This document shows, piece after piece, positions 54,588 to 63,706 of a stretch of DNA of 64,000 bases. The stretch's first letter is position 1; every line of letters starts with the position of its first letter. Origin of the DNA: CAWAQA01 sp963784065. GTDB lineage: Bacteria > Acidobacteriota > Vicinamibacteria > Vicinamibacterales > UBA2999. The notes beneath the pieces were generated by a model that did no database searches, was not told the DNA's origin, and saw only the letters and a list, made by a program, of their open reading frames with translations. The position numbers and the translations under genes were made by a program. The DNA lies in NCBI GenBank assembly GCA_963784065.1, contig CAWAQA010000008.1, forward strand, positions 62,001 to 126,000, written 5' to 3'.

Positions 54588-57072
54588 ATGCTGGCCCGCG
54601 CAGCCGCCCTGTCGCGGCGCTGGATCAGCACGGCCGGCGAGGCCGAGCGTTCGACGCGCGCAGCGGCGATGAGCCTCTACGTCGGCGGCGTCATCGTGGC
54701 CGGCGGCGCCCTGCTGGTGCAGTTCGCCCCGCGCACGTATCCGCACCCGTGGATGGCGCTGACGCTCCTGCTCGCGGCGCTGGTGCTCTCGGTCTTCAAG
54801 CTCCGGCTTCCCCTCGGCCGCGGCAACTCGACGATGTCGATGGCGTATGCCGTGGACTTTGCGGCGCTGATGATGATCGGGTCGGACCTGGCCATGGTCG
54901 TCGCCGCCGCCGGCGTCCTGACGCAGTGCACCGTGCGCGTGAAGCGCCGGCAGCCGGTCTATCGCACGGCGTTCAGCGTGGCGTCGGTGATCATCGCCGT
55001 GCACGTTGCCGGCTGGGTCTGGTCGGTCCTCGGCGGCAACGTCAACGGCGGCATCCTGCTGCTGCTGGTCATGCCGTTGTCGGCGGCGGCGATGACCTAT
55101 TTCGCCGTGAACACCATGCTCGTGGCGGGCGCCATCGCCCTCTCGAGCGGCGTGTCCGCCCTGCGCGAATGGAATCGCGAGTTCTTCTGGAGCGCTCCGG
55201 CCTACTTCCTCTCGGCCGCGGTGGCCGCGATGGTGACGCTGGCGATCACGCACGGCGCCTATATCCTGCTGCCGCTCGCGGCGTCGCCGCTCTATCTCTC
55301 CTACCGCGCCTACCGCATGTCCGTGGGCCGCATCGAGGAAGAGCGCCGGCACGCCCAGGAACTGGCGGGCATGATCGCGACGACGCAGCAGGCGCTGGCG
55401 CGCGCGACGGAATCGGAAGCGGCGCTGGCGGCCGAGAAGGAACAGCTCGCCCTGATGAGCGCGCGCCTGAGCGTCACGCTGCGGACGATTAGCGACGGCG
55501 TCGTCACGGTCGATCGAAGCGGCGCGATCATCCTGCTGAACGAAGGCGCGCAGAAGCTGGCGTCGGTGACGCCGGAGGAAGCGACCGAGCGCAGCTTGTG
55601 CGTGATGCTGAACGGCCTCGGCTTCCGGCTCGAGGAATGCCGAACCGCGCTGCACCGCGTGCTCGAAGAGGGCACGACGGTCCGCCTGCGCAACGACACC
55701 ACCAACGCCGGCGCCACCGACGAGCGGCTCGTCGAAGTCACCGGCACGCCGACCCGCGACGCCGACGGCCAGGTCGCCGGTGCGGTGTGGGTCCTGCGCG
55801 ACATCACGGACGAAGCGCTGGTCGAACACGAACGCGCCAAGTCGGCACGGCTCGAGTCGCTCGGCGTGCTGGCCGGCGGCCTCGCGCACGACTTCAACAA
55901 CATCCTGATGGGCGTGACCGGCAACCTGTCGCTCGCCCAGGCGATGATCTCGCCGGACGACAAGGCGCTGCTCGCGCGCCTGACCAACGCCACGGCTGCC
56001 TGCGCCCGCGCGCGCGGCGTCACCAACCAGCTGCTCGACGTTCTCCAAGGGCGGCGCGCCGGTGAAGAAGACCGCGTCGGTCCGCGAGCTGGTCACCGAG
56101 TGCACGCGCTTCGCATTGAGCGGTTCGCCGGTGAAGCCGGCGTTCGACGTGCACCCGGATCTCTGGTCGGCCGACGTGGACACCGGGCAGGTCGGCCAGG
56201 TCGTGCAGAACCTCGTGCTCAACGCGATGCAGGCGATGACCAAGGGCGGCGTCCTCGAAGTCGCGCTCCACAACGTGGATCTCGACGAGGAGTCGATCCC
56301 GGCGGACGCGCCGCTCGTGGCCGGCAAGTACGTGCGCTTGAGCGTCAAGGACAGCGGCACCGGCATCCCGGCCGAAGTCCTCAACCGCATCTTCGACCCC
56401 TACTTCTCCACCAAGGAAAAGGGCTCGGGCCTCGGCCTTGCGATCTCGTACTCGATCGTTCGCGCCCACGGCGGCGCCATTACCGTCGAATCCGAGCTCG
56501 GCGTGGGCACGTGCTTCACCGTCTACCTGCCGGCGTCCTCGGCGATGGCGGCCGCCCCGATGGCCCCGCGTCCCGAGATCAACACCCGCCGCACCGGCCG
56601 CGTGCTCATCATGGACGACGAGGACATGGTGGCCGAGGTCGCGCAGGAGATGATCGAGAGCCTCGGCTACACGGCCAAGCGCGCGTGCCATGGTGACGAA
56701 GCCATCCGGATGTTCAACGAGGCCGAGCAGACGGGCCAGCCCTACGACCTGGTGCTCCTCGACCTGACCGTGCCCGGCGGCATGGGCGGCGCCGAGGCGG
56801 TCAAGTACATCAGGGAAATGCGCAACGACGTCTGCGTGCTGGTCAACAGCGGATACGCGGACGATTCGGTGCTCGCGCGGTATCGCGACTACGGGTTCGA
56901 CGGCGTCCTGGCGAAGCCGTTCACGATTCCTGATTTGCGGCGCGTCCTGCGCGAGCTCGAGGAGGGCACGAACCGAGACACAACAGCAAGGCTGGGCGGG
57001 GTACGTCGAGGAGACCAGCCTGACCGCGTAGCGCAGCGTGCGGCGCGCTGGCGAGTGGACCGTCCGGATTGA
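54588..57072 (+). CDS. Membrane hybrid sensor histidine kinase with PAS and receiver domains (one frame break)
   Basis: About 827 residues. Seven or so membrane helices in the first 240 residues (VGGVIVAGGALLVQF, TLLLAALVLSVFKL, LLLLVMPLSAAAMTYFAVN and others), a coiled linker, a PAS domain (LRTISDGVVTVDRSGAIILL), H box LGVLAGGLAHDFNNILMGVT, then after a +1 break near 56045 the ATPase domain (NLVLNAMQAMTKGG, STKEKGSGLGLAISYSIV) and a C-terminal receiver (VLIMDDEDMVAEVAQEM, Asp in LVLLDLTVPGGMGG). The last 40 residues after the receiver are of random composition. Signal unknown; no partner regulator adjacent. Confidence 0.85.
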
Positions 57073-57181
57073 TCGGGTACGAGTCACAACGACGTTCGAG
57101 CGGCCTGCGGGCCGCGACAGCGGAGGGGGACAGCCCTGTACTAGTTCAAGAGAGCCACATCACGACAACCCACGGACGACC

Positions 57182-58957
57182 ATGACACTGACGACGACCC
57201 CCCGCTTCGTACTCGTTGCCCTCGCGGCGGCACTCTTCCTCTCATCCGATCACGGCCACGCCCTGCAATCCGGCGGCCGGCGCGCCTCCATGGACGCCGC
57301 GCTCAGAGGCGGCGTCGGGCTCGACAAGCGGCCCCGCGTGATCGTTCGCTACCGCGACGGTGCGGTCTCGCGACTCCGCCGCCACTTCGACACGCACGGC
57401 GATCGGATTACGCGGGAACACGAGCCCGGACAGGCGCTCGCCGTCGAAGTGCACCGCGACGACATTCAGGCGCTGGCCGCCAACCCCGACGTGCTCGGAC
57501 TGTCGCTCGATTCCAGGATTCACGCGGCGGCGGAGAAGAAGGCGGCGGGCACCTTCGCCGCGGAGGTGCAACCGCTGCGTGCGTGGCTCGGCGTCCCCGC
57601 GACGGCGCTTGGCGACGGCGTCGGCATCGCCATCATCGACTCCGGCGTTGCCGCGACCCTCGACGTGGTCCCATCTGCCTCGTATGACTTCACCGGCTCG
57701 CGCGTGAAGGCGGTCAGCCCATCGGACCCGTACGGGCACGGCACGCACGTCGCGGGCTTGATTGCCGGGAACGGGCTGACGTCGCTCTTCCGCTACGTGG
57801 GCGTCGCGCCGCGCGCCCGCGTGATCTCGCTCCGGGTGCTCGACGCGAAGGGGGCGGGCTACACGAGCGACGTCATCGAGGCGGTCGATTTCGCGATCGC
57901 GAACCGCAAGAAGCTCGGCATCGACGTCATCAACCTGTCGCTGGGCCATCCGATCCTCGAGCCGGCTGCGACCGACCCGCTGGTCCAGGCGGTCGAGCGC
58001 GCAACGGCCGCCGGCATCGTCGTGGTGGCGTCGGCCGGGAATCATGGACAGGACCCCGCGACGGGTGAAATCGGGTATGCCGGCATCACGTCGCCGGGCA
58101 ACGCGCCGTCGGCCCTGACCGCCGGCTCGATGAACATGCAGAAGACGCTGGACCGGTCGGACGACACGGTGTCCGCCTTCAGCTCGCGCGGCCCGACGTG
58201 GCACGACGGCCGCGTGAAGCCGGACGTTCTCGCGCCCGGGCAGTCGCTGGTCGCGATTTCCACCCGCTCGAGCGAACTGTACAAGAACCCGAAGCTGCGG
58301 GCGGAGCGGGCCCCGTACCTGCGCCTGAGCGGCACGAGCATGGCGTCCGCCGTGACCTCGGGCGTCGTGGCGCTGGTCATCGAGGCCAACCGGATCGACG
58401 AGGGCCGGCGCAAGCCGCTCACGCCGAACCTCGTGAAGGCGGTGCTGCAGTACAGCGCGATTCCACTGTCGGATGACGACCCGTCAACGCCCGCGGCGCT
58501 CGAGCAGGGCGCGGGCGGCCTCAATGCCGCGGGAGCAATCCAGCTCACGCGCGCGATCGAGCCGTCAACGACCGGCGGATCGTGGCTCGAGAGGGGATTG
58601 ACCTTCTCATCCGTCTTCGGCGGCCGCACCTTCAGCTGGGCCCAGCACATCGTGTGGGGCGACCATATCGTCTGGGGCGACCACATCGTCTGGGGCGATC
58701 ACATCGTGTGGGGTGACCACATCGTCTGGGGTGACCACATCGTGTGGGGCGATCACATCGTCTGGGGCGACCTCGTGCGAGTCAGCTTCGCCTCGTGGAG
58801 CAACCATATCGTGTGGGGCGACGGCCTCGTCCTCTCACGTGGCGAGCACATCGTCTGGGGTGACCTGGGCGCCGACCATATCGTGTGGGGCGACAACGAT
58901 CACATCGTATGGGGCGACAACGACCACATCGTGTGGGGCGACCTCCTCGGCAATTAG
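57182..58957 (+). CDS. Secreted S8 (subtilisin-like) serine peptidase with C-terminal HIVWGD repeats
   Basis: 591 residues. Signal peptide (FVLVALAAALFLSSDHGHA), an inhibitor-like propeptide, then the catalytic triad: Asp in IAIIDSGVA, His in GHGTHVAGLIAG, Ser in SGTSMASAVTSGVVA. After about residue 480 come twelve HIVWGD hexapeptides, seven in direct tandem (18-bp DNA repeats) and five separated by short linkers. I associate such WGD/WGN repeats with acidobacterial S8 peptidases; their role may be surface attachment or calcium-dependent folding. GC and codon use match the neighbours. Confidence 0.9.
   Translation: MTLTTTPRFVLVALAAALFLSSDHGHALQSGGRRASMDAALRGGVGLDKRPRVIVRYRDGAVSRLRRHFDTHGDRITREHEPGQALAVEVHRDDIQALAANPDVLGLSLDSRIHAAAEKKAAGTFAAEVQPLRAWLGVPATALGDGVGIAIIDSGVAATLDVVPSASYDFTGSRVKAVSPSDPYGHGTHVAGLIAGNGLTSLFRYVGVAPRARVISLRVLDAKGAGYTSDVIEAVDFAIANRKKLGIDVINLSLGHPILEPAATDPLVQAVERATAAGIVVVASAGNHGQDPATGEIGYAGITSPGNAPSALTAGSMNMQKTLDRSDDTVSAFSSRGPTWHDGRVKPDVLAPGQSLVAISTRSSELYKNPKLRAERAPYLRLSGTSMASAVTSGVVALVIEANRIDEGRRKPLTPNLVKAVLQYSAIPLSDDDPSTPAALEQGAGGLNAAGAIQLTRAIEPSTTGGSWLERGLTFSSVFGGRTFSWAQHIVWGDHIVWGDHIVWGDHIVWGDHIVWGDHIVWGDHIVWGDLVRVSFASWSNHIVWGDGLVLSRGEHIVWGDLGADHIVWGDNDHIVWGDNDHIVWGDLLGN
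58642..58950 (+). repeat. 18-bp tandem repeats encoding HIVWGD
   Basis: Units of the type CACATCGTSTGGGGYGAY, seven contiguous and five spaced copies inside the peptidase gene. Synonymous differences between units show that the peptide, rather than the DNA, is conserved. Confidence 0.9.
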
Positions 58958-58994
58958 AAGTCGTCAATCGCAAATCACCAATCAGCAATGGAGA

Positions 58995-59014
58995 GGCGGA
59001 CCTCGAGGTCCGCC
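58995..59014. repeat. Perfect palindrome between S8 peptidase and priA
   Basis: GGCGGACCTCGAGGTCCGCC, a 20-base perfect palindrome followed by CCTACA, directly after the priA stop and 40 bases after the peptidase stop. It may act as a bidirectional terminator and belongs to the dispersed palindrome family. Confidence 0.75.
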
Positions 59015-59015
59015 C

Positions 59016-60842
59016 CTACAACACCGACAGCGGATCGACGTCAACCGTGAGGCGGCGTCGAATCTCCGGCATGTCGGATAACACAGTCCTCAGCGCGTTG
59101 CGCATATCTGCGCGGCGTGAGCCCTTCAGGAAGAACTGCACCCGGTGTTCGCCTCGCAGCCGCCCGAGCGGCGCGGGCGCGGGCCCGAGGATGCTGAAGC
59201 CCGCTGTCGCGGTCGCCGGCCCGAGACGACGCACGACGTCCGCAGCGGCGTTCATCGCGTCGTCGAACGTGCGGCCGCGGACGACCACGTTCACCAGCGC
59301 CAGGAGCGGCGGGTACCGCATGCCGCGGCGGTAGTTCAGCTCGCGCTCGAAGAAGGCCTCGTAGTCCTGGCGGCACGCGAGCTGGATGCTGTAGTGCTCG
59401 GGATAGAGGGTCTGCACGATCGCTTCGCCGGTCCGCTCGCCGCGTCCGGCGCGGCCTGCTACCTGCGTGAGGAGCTGGAAGGTCCGCTCGCCCGCCCTGA
59501 AATCCGCCAGTCCCAGCCCGACATCCGCCGAGATGACGCCGACCAGCGTGACGCGCGGGAAGTCGTGCCCCTTGGCGATCATCTGGGTGCCGACGAGGAT
59601 ATCGAGCCCGCGAGCGGCAAACGTGGACAGCAGCGCGGTGAGAGCGCCCTTGCGGCGGACCGAATCGCGATCGACGCGACCGATGCGCGCGCCGGGAAAA
59701 CGATCGCGCAGGTGCTGCTCGACCTTCTCCGTTCCATATCCGGCCAGCTCGAGGTATGGCGCCGCGCACTTCCGGCACGTCCTCGGCACCGTCATCGAGT
59801 AGTTGCAGTAGTGACATCGAGCCCGCCACCCGTTCCGCGCGGTGTGCACCGTCAGCGAGATGTTGCAGTTGGGGCACTCGAACGCGTCACCGCATTGCCG
59901 GCAGAAAACGGCCGTGGCGTATCCGCGCCGGTTCAACAGCACCAGCGCCTGTTCGTCGCGTGCCAGCCGATCCTCGATCGCGGCCGCCAGCTCACGGCTG
60001 ACGACCGTGTCCGGGCCCTGCTCGGCGTATTCATCCCGCATGTTGACGAGGCGCACCGTCGCCAGCGGCCGGTCCAGCACGCGGCGCGTGAGCGAGACGC
60101 GCGAGTACTTGCCCGACACGGCGTTCTGGTAGGTCTCCATCGACGGCGTCGCCGAGCCCAGCACGACGAGCGCGCGCTCGCGGCTGCCGCGAACGATGGC
60201 GACGTCGCGTCCGTTATAGCGGGGAGCCTCCTCCTGTTTGTAGGAGGCATCGTGCTCCTCGTCCACGACGACGAGGCCGAGACGCTCGAGCGGCGCGAAC
60301 ACGGCGGAGCGTGTGCCGACGACGACATCCACCTCGCCGCGGCGGATGCGCTGCCATTGATCGTGCCGCTCGCCGTTGCCGAGCGCACTGTGCTGGATGG
60401 CCACGCGGGCGCCGAATACGCCTCTGAACAGCGCGGCGACCGCCGGCGTCAGCGCGATCTCGGGCACCATCACGAGCACTTGGCGTCCCGAGCGGCAGAC
60501 CCGCTCGGCGAGGCGGAGGTAGAGCTCGGTCTTGCCGCTGCCGGTGACGCCGAGCAGGAGCGCCACGCGAAACTCGCGCGCGTCGGCCAGACGCGACAGT
60601 TCATCCAACGCACTGCTCTGCTCCGCCGTCAACGCCCGGCCCGGATCGGGCGTCACGTCCGCCATCGCCGCGCGCTCGAACGGATCGCGCTCGTCTCGCT
60701 CGTCACGAATCGCCACCAGGCCTTTCGCGGCCAGGCGCGCGATGGCATCGGCGCCAATCCCGCGCTCCCGCAACGCCGAAGCCGCGAGGCCCGCGGGTGT
60801 GGCAGCAAGAATCTCCAGCGCCGTGAGCTGCTTCGGAGTCAT
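59016..60842 (-). CDS. priA: Primosomal helicase PriA, helicase part
   Basis: 608 residues. Winged-helix start (TPKQLTALEILAATPAGLAA), Walker A LLLGVTGSGKTELYLRLAER, DEEHDASYKQEEAPRYNGRD (DEEH box), VLGSATPSMETYQ, zinc-binding Cys cluster (CRQCGDAFECPNCNISLTVH, CHYCNYSM, CRKC), and GTQMIAKGHDFPRVTLVGV. The N-terminal 3'-BD domain is on the preceding frame, whose stop overlaps this ATG (ATGA). All helicase motifs are intact. It restarts stalled replication forks. Confidence 0.93.
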   Translation of the reverse strand: MTPKQLTALEILAATPAGLAASALRERGIGADAIARLAAKGLVAIRDERDERDPFERAAMADVTPDPGRALTAEQSSALDELSRLADAREFRVALLLGVTGSGKTELYLRLAERVCRSGRQVLVMVPEIALTPAVAALFRGVFGARVAIQHSALGNGERHDQWQRIRRGEVDVVVGTRSAVFAPLERLGLVVVDEEHDASYKQEEAPRYNGRDVAIVRGSRERALVVLGSATPSMETYQNAVSGKYSRVSLTRRVLDRPLATVRLVNMRDEYAEQGPDTVVSRELAAAIEDRLARDEQALVLLNRRGYATAVFCRQCGDAFECPNCNISLTVHTARNGWRARCHYCNYSMTVPRTCRKCAAPYLELAGYGTEKVEQHLRDRFPGARIGRVDRDSVRRKGALTALLSTFAARGLDILVGTQMIAKGHDFPRVTLVGVISADVGLGLADFRAGERTFQLLTQVAGRAGRGERTGEAIVQTLYPEHYSIQLACRQDYEAFFERELNYRRGMRYPPLLALVNVVVRGRTFDDAMNAAADVVRRLGPATATAGFSILGPAPAPLGRLRGEHRVQFFLKGSRRADMRNALRTVLSDMPEIRRRLTVDVDPLSVL

Positions 60843-61348
60843 GGGCCGGCTGAGCCGGCCCCTGCGTACGTGGCGGCCGGCTTCAGCCGGCCCGGATTCG
60901 TGTTGTCGCGGTCAGACCCCACGGCGGGATCGGACCCTGGAGCGGGGTGACTCGAGGCCTGGAGCCGGGCCAGCTCGAGGCCATGCGCGGTGGCCGACAC
61001 GACGCGGCGGGTCTTGAAGCCGGACGCGCGCGTTTGCGCACCGGGAGGCATCGCGACGGTAATGGCATCGCCCGTGCCCGCCATGTAGTAGTCGGCGACC
61101 CAGCGGCACAAATCCACGACGGCCGGTGGCAGGAACGGCTCCCTGTCGAGGATCTCGACTACGTCCTTCGCCTCGGTCCCGTCGTCGATCTGCGCGTCAT
61201 GCGCGGCCACGCAGCCGGTCACGACGCGCGAGCCGACCGGCACGCGCACACGCGCGCCCACGGGCGGCAGCGCGAGGTGATCGGGGACGTGGTAGGTGAG
61301 AAGGTCGAGAAAAGGGATCGGGACTGCGACGGAGATGAGGGGCATCAC
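60839..61348 (-). CDS. priA: PriA N-terminal DNA-binding domain, separate frame
   Basis: 169 residues. ISVAVPIPFLDLLTYHVPDH and GARVRVPVGSRVVTGCV are the PriA 3'-BD start; FLPPAVVDLCRWVADYY follows. After about residue 125 the frame runs through two palindromic repeats (60843-60892) and stops at the ATG of the helicase part. Uninterrupted PriA proteins continue directly, so a repeat insertion probably split the gene; coupling through ATGA would keep both halves at equal level. Confidence 0.85.
   Translation of the reverse strand: MMPLISVAVPIPFLDLLTYHVPDHLALPPVGARVRVPVGSRVVTGCVAAHDAQIDDGTEAKDVVEILDREPFLPPAVVDLCRWVADYYMAGTGDAITVAMPPGAQTRASGFKTRRVVSATAHGLELARLQASSHPAPGSDPAVGSDRDNTNPGRLKPAATYAGAGSAGP
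60843..60892. repeat. Pair of palindromic repeats inside split priA
   Basis: GGGCCGGC-TGA-GCCGGCCC (60843-60861, followed by CCTGCG) and GGCCGGC-TTCA-GCCGGCC (60875-60892). Same family as at 35896, 58995, 61355 and 63350; the TGA in the first loop region provides the stop of the N-terminal frame. Confidence 0.8.
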
Positions 61349-61354
61349 GCTCGG

Positions 61355-61370
61355 GCCGGCTGAAGCCGGC
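61355..61370. repeat. Palindromic repeat between priA and the UDG gene
   Basis: GCCGGC-TGAA-GCCGGC followed by GCCTACGG, immediately after the stop of the uracil-DNA glycosylase gene. Confidence 0.7.
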
Positions 61371-61372
61371 GC

Positions 61373-62110
61373 CTACGGCCGTTCGGCGCTGTTCAGGATC
61401 TCACGAACACGCTTCATATCCTCCCACACTTCACGTTTGGCGGACGGAGTTCGCAGCAGGTAAGCCGGATGGTACGTGGGCATCAGGATGGCGTCGCGGT
61501 ACTTGTATTCCCGGCCGCGCAGCCGCGTGATGGGATCGTTCGTCTTGAGCAGCGCCTGGGCCGCGAACTTGCCCAGCGCCACGATCACTCTCGGCTTGAT
61601 CGTATCGACCTGCCGCAACATGAACTGCTCGCACTGCACCACTTCGTCGGGCTCGGGATTCCGGTTGCCGGGCGGACGGCATTTGATCAGGTTGGCGATG
61701 TAGACGTCGCCGCGCTTCATTCCCATCGCCTCGATGATCTTCGTGAGCAGCTGCCCCGCCCGGCCGACGAACGGCTCGCCCTGGATGTCTTCGTCCGCGC
61801 CGGGCGCCTCGCCCACGAACATCAGGTCGGCATCCGGGTTGCCGACGCCGAACACGATCTGCTTGCGTCCGAGCGTGTGCAGCTTGCAGCGCGTGCAGTC
61901 GCCGAGGTCCTCGCGGATCGCCTCGAGCGCCTCGGTCGCGGAGCCGTATATCGGAACAGGTTGAGCGAGCGGCGCGGGCTGCGCCGCAGCAACAGCTACC
62001 GGTGCGGCGGCCTCACCATGCGGCCGCTTGCGCCAGCCGGCTTCAGGCCGCATGCCATCGACGCCGAGTTCTTCGAAGAACTCGAGGTGGGCCTTGAGTT
62101 GATCCTGCAT
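61373..62110 (-). CDS. Uracil-DNA glycosylase, family 4/5 (Fe-S type)
   Basis: 245 residues. The start CTRCKLHTLGRKQIVFGVGN with the first two Cys of the [4Fe-4S] site, FVGEAPGADEDIQGEPFVGR AGQLL (motif 1), NLIKCRPPGNRNPEPDEVVQ CEQF (remaining Cys) and MPTYHPAYLLR (motif 2). Removes uracil from DNA. A 70-residue Ala/Pro-rich N-terminal segment is variable in the family. Confidence 0.92.
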   Translation of the reverse strand: MQDQLKAHLEFFEELGVDGMRPEAGWRKRPHGEAAAPVAVAAAQPAPLAQPVPIYGSATEALEAIREDLGDCTRCKLHTLGRKQIVFGVGNPDADLMFVGEAPGADEDIQGEPFVGRAGQLLTKIIEAMGMKRGDVYIANLIKCRPPGNRNPEPDEVVQCEQFMLRQVDTIKPRVIVALGKFAAQALLKTNDPITRLRGREYKYRDAILMPTYHPAYLLRTPSAKREVWEDMKRVREILNSAERP

Positions 62111-62112
62111 GG

Positions 62113-63336
62113 TCAGGCGCGCGCGGACGTCGCCGTACGGCCGGCGAGCACCTGTTCGATCCGGTCGAGGATCGCGGCGGCGACCTGCGTCTTGCTCTGG
62201 AGCGGGACCACCTGTTCACCGTCCTCGGCCACGATCGTGACGGCGTTGGTGTCGCCGTCGAAGCCGGCGCCGGGCTGGGAGACGTCGTTGGCCACGATCA
62301 GGTCGGCGTTCTTGCGGCGCCGCTTCTCGCGCGCCTTCGCCACGGCGTCGCCGGTTTCCGCCGCAAAGCCGACGAGCAGCGGCGATGTGCCACCCCGCGA
62401 CCGCCGCGCGCCGAGGTCTGCAAGGATGTCGCGCGTTCGCTGCAACACGAGCGTCATCGGCCCGTCCGACTTCGCGATCTTGCTCTCGGCAGACTGCGCC
62501 GGCGTATAGTCGGCCACCGCGGCCGCCATCACCACGACATCGGCCCGTTCGGCCACGCGCATCACGGCCGCGTGCATGTCGGCCGCACTGCGAACGCGTA
62601 CGACCTCGTCTGCCGCAGGCGGCTCGACGCCCGTGGGACCAGCCACGAGCGTGACGTGCGCTCCGCGGCGCCGCGCCTCCGCTGCGAGCGCGAACCCCAT
62701 GCGACCGCTGGAGCGATTGCCGACGTATCGCACCGGGTCGATGTCTTCGTAGGTCGGGCCCGCCGTAACGACGACCCGCACGCCGCGCAGAAGGGAGCCG
62801 GGCGGTGTCAGCACGGCGTCGGCCGCCGCCACGATCTCGGCCGGCTCGGCGAGGCGGCCCTTGCCGATCCATCCGCAGGCCAGGTATCCCTCGCCCGGCT
62901 CGACGAAGCGCACGCCACGCCCGGCCAGCTCCTGCAGGTTCCGTTGCACCGCCGGATGCGCCAGCATGTTCGTGTTCATCGCCGGCGCCAGCAGCACCGG
63001 GGCCTTGGTGGCGAGGTACAGCGAGCTCAGGAAGTCGTCAGCGATCCCGTTGGCAAACTTGCCGATGACGTTGGCGGTACACGGCGCAACGACCAGCAGC
63101 GCGATGCCATCTGCAATCGCGATGTGCTCGATGTCGGCGTTCATCCCGGGTTTCCACTGTGACGTGATGACCGGACGCCGCGTGATGGCCTCGAACGTCA
63201 CCGGCCCGACGAACCGCGCCGCCGAACGCGTCATGACGGCGACCACATCGTGTCCGCGCTTCTGGAGGCCGCGGCACACTTCGACAGCCTTGTAGGCGCC
63301 GATGCCGCCGGACACTCCAAGAGCGATCAAGGGCAT
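62113..63336 (-). CDS. coaBC: Bifunctional phosphopantothenoylcysteine decarboxylase/synthetase CoaBC
   Basis: 407 residues. Decarboxylase half: GVSGGIGAYKAVEV, IEHIAIADG (catalytic His), LLAPAMNTNM, and EGYLACGWIGKGRL (active-site Cys). Synthetase half: VVVTAGPTYEDIDPVRYVGN RSSGRMG, VVMAAAVADYTPA and LIVANDVSQPGAGF. Coenzyme A synthesis in the cytoplasm. Gene order gmk-rpoZ-coaBC-priA is conserved in many bacteria. Confidence 0.95.
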   Translation of the reverse strand: MPLIALGVSGGIGAYKAVEVCRGLQKRGHDVVAVMTRSAARFVGPVTFEAITRRPVITSQWKPGMNADIEHIAIADGIALLVVAPCTANVIGKFANGIADDFLSSLYLATKAPVLLAPAMNTNMLAHPAVQRNLQELAGRGVRFVEPGEGYLACGWIGKGRLAEPAEIVAAADAVLTPPGSLLRGVRVVVTAGPTYEDIDPVRYVGNRSSGRMGFALAAEARRRGAHVTLVAGPTGVEPPAADEVVRVRSAADMHAAVMRVAERADVVVMAAAVADYTPAQSAESKIAKSDGPMTLVLQRTRDILADLGARRSRGGTSPLLVGFAAETGDAVAKAREKRRRKNADLIVANDVSQPGAGFDGDTNAVTIVAEDGEQVVPLQSKTQVAAAILDRIEQVLAGRTATSARA

Positions 63337-63349
63337 GGATCAACTCCCA

Positions 63350-63450
63350 AAGGGCGGGCTACAGCCGGGCCCCTGCGACCTTCACATGCGGGGGGCGGAT
63401 TTCGCCGACCCGCGCGAGACCTAGAGGTGGGGTCCGGCCTCAACCGGCCC
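63350..63450. repeat. Degenerate palindromic repeats between coaBC and rpoZ
   Basis: Copies of the form GGCGGGCTACAGCCGGGCCC (near 63353) and GTCCGGCCTCAACCGGCC (near 63432), imperfect members of the dispersed palindrome family. They fill most of the 127-base gap. Confidence 0.6.
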
Positions 63451-63463
63451 GCATGGCGAGCGG

Positions 63464-63637
63464 TCAGTCCTGCTCCTCGTCCAGTTTCACGACCTTGCGG
63501 CGAAGGACTTCGCGCTGTGCGATCGTGATCTTCTTCTCGCCCGACTCCCGCGGCACCGAGCCTGCGAGCAGTTGCCGGGCGCGCTGGCCCGCGAGGACGA
63601 CGAACTCGAATCGCTTCTCTTTCGGTGTTCTCTCCAC
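63464..63637 (-). CDS. rpoZ: RNA polymerase omega subunit
   Basis: 57 residues from GTG 63637; an in-frame TGA lies just upstream and AAAGG precedes the GTG. RFEFVVLAGQRARQLLAGS and KKITIAQREVLRRKVVKL are the conserved omega core. It is shorter than E. coli omega (91 residues), as often in this lineage. Between gmk and coaBC, its normal place. Confidence 0.85.
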   Translation of the reverse strand: MERTPKEKRFEFVVLAGQRARQLLAGSVPRESGEKKITIAQREVLRRKVVKLDEEQD

Positions 63638-63706
63638 GTGTGCCTTTCAGGCGGCCTCGATTGATCCGCCTCTCCGTCTTCGCCAATGGTACGGAAACGT
63701 CCGCGT

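Noticed and set aside
8150..56050. Programmed +1 frameshifting as the main explanation of the breaks
   Set aside because: No shared slippery heptamer or stop-codon context at the sites, and several breaks fall within tens of bases of each other in one gene; kept only as a low-probability alternative.
54435..56390. 651-codon minus-strand frame opposite the hybrid kinase
   Set aside because: Low-complexity Arg/His/Asp-rich antisense translation; the plus strand encodes recognisable kinase motifs.
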